Shown: one piece after another, positions 5,292 to 5,292 of the stretch | Position numbering within the stretch: the stretch's first letter is position 1 | How the letters are laid out: each line of letters opens with the position of its first letter | Assembly (NCBI GenBank): GCA_902476665.1 | Contig: CABSEO010000175.1 | Span: 1 to 5,292, forward strand | Length of the DNA stretch: 5,292 nucleotides | Direction of reading: 5' to 3' | DNA from: an uncultured Emergencia sp. | GTDB lineage: Bacteria; Bacillota; Clostridia; Peptostreptococcales; Anaerovoracaceae | Notes under the pieces: model-generated | Seen by the model: the letters and a program-made list of their open reading frames with translations, nothing else | Database searches by the model: none | Told to the model about the DNA's origin: nothing | Made by a program: the position numbers and the translations under genes

Positions 5292-5292
5292 A

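Noticed and set aside
5233..5292. New plus-strand gene starting at ATG 5233 and open to the edge
   Set aside because: The ATG overlaps the end of the terminator, with no ribosome site or promoter before it.

Overview
The window looks like ordinary chromosome from a gut-type anaerobic Firmicute, most likely Clostridia and perhaps Lachnospiraceae. This is inferred from the gene families: FeoB followed by a small Cys-rich FeoB partner, a short ECF sigma/anti-sigma pair, an AEC transporter, and a clostridial-style FMN alpha-hydroxy-acid enzyme with an N-terminal Cys cluster. Strong AGGAGG-like ribosome sites, GTG and TTG starts, and clean intrinsic terminators fit the same picture. No transposase, tRNA, rRNA, CRISPR array or prophage gene was seen.

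Layout from left to right. (1) 1-970: the 3' end of feoB (ferrous iron permease), then a 63-residue FeoB-associated Cys-rich membrane protein, closed by a strong terminator. (2) 971-1907: a two-gene operon with a SigA-type promoter. It encodes an ECF sigma factor, best started at GTG 1055, and a small single-pass membrane protein that overlaps it and is probably its anti-sigma factor. (3) 1908-2912: an AEC-family (auxin efflux carrier/malate permease-like) transporter on the minus strand, convergent with the sigma operon. (4) 2913-3149: a divergent intergenic region with a 51-bp inverted repeat (13-nt arms) and candidate promoters for both directions. (5) 3150-5167: a CaCA-family cation/Ca2+ exchanger starting at TTG, then an FMN-dependent alpha-hydroxy-acid oxidising protein 74 nt downstream. 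No clear terminator or strong promoter separates them, so they may be co-transcribed. (6) 5187-5292: a terminator that looks usable from both strands, and beyond it a possible C-terminal scrap of a minus-strand gene.

How the genes may work together: feoB and its partner form an iron-uptake unit. The sigma pair is a self-contained envelope-sensing switch whose targets are not visible here. The AEC transporter and the FMN enzyme could share hydroxy- or dicarboxylic-acid substrates such as lactate or malate, but that link rests on family knowledge and proximity only. I see no convincing previously undescribed multi-gene system. The item most worth following is the inverted repeat in the AEC/CaCA intergenic region, followed by the minimal, zinc-motif-free anti-sigma candidate.
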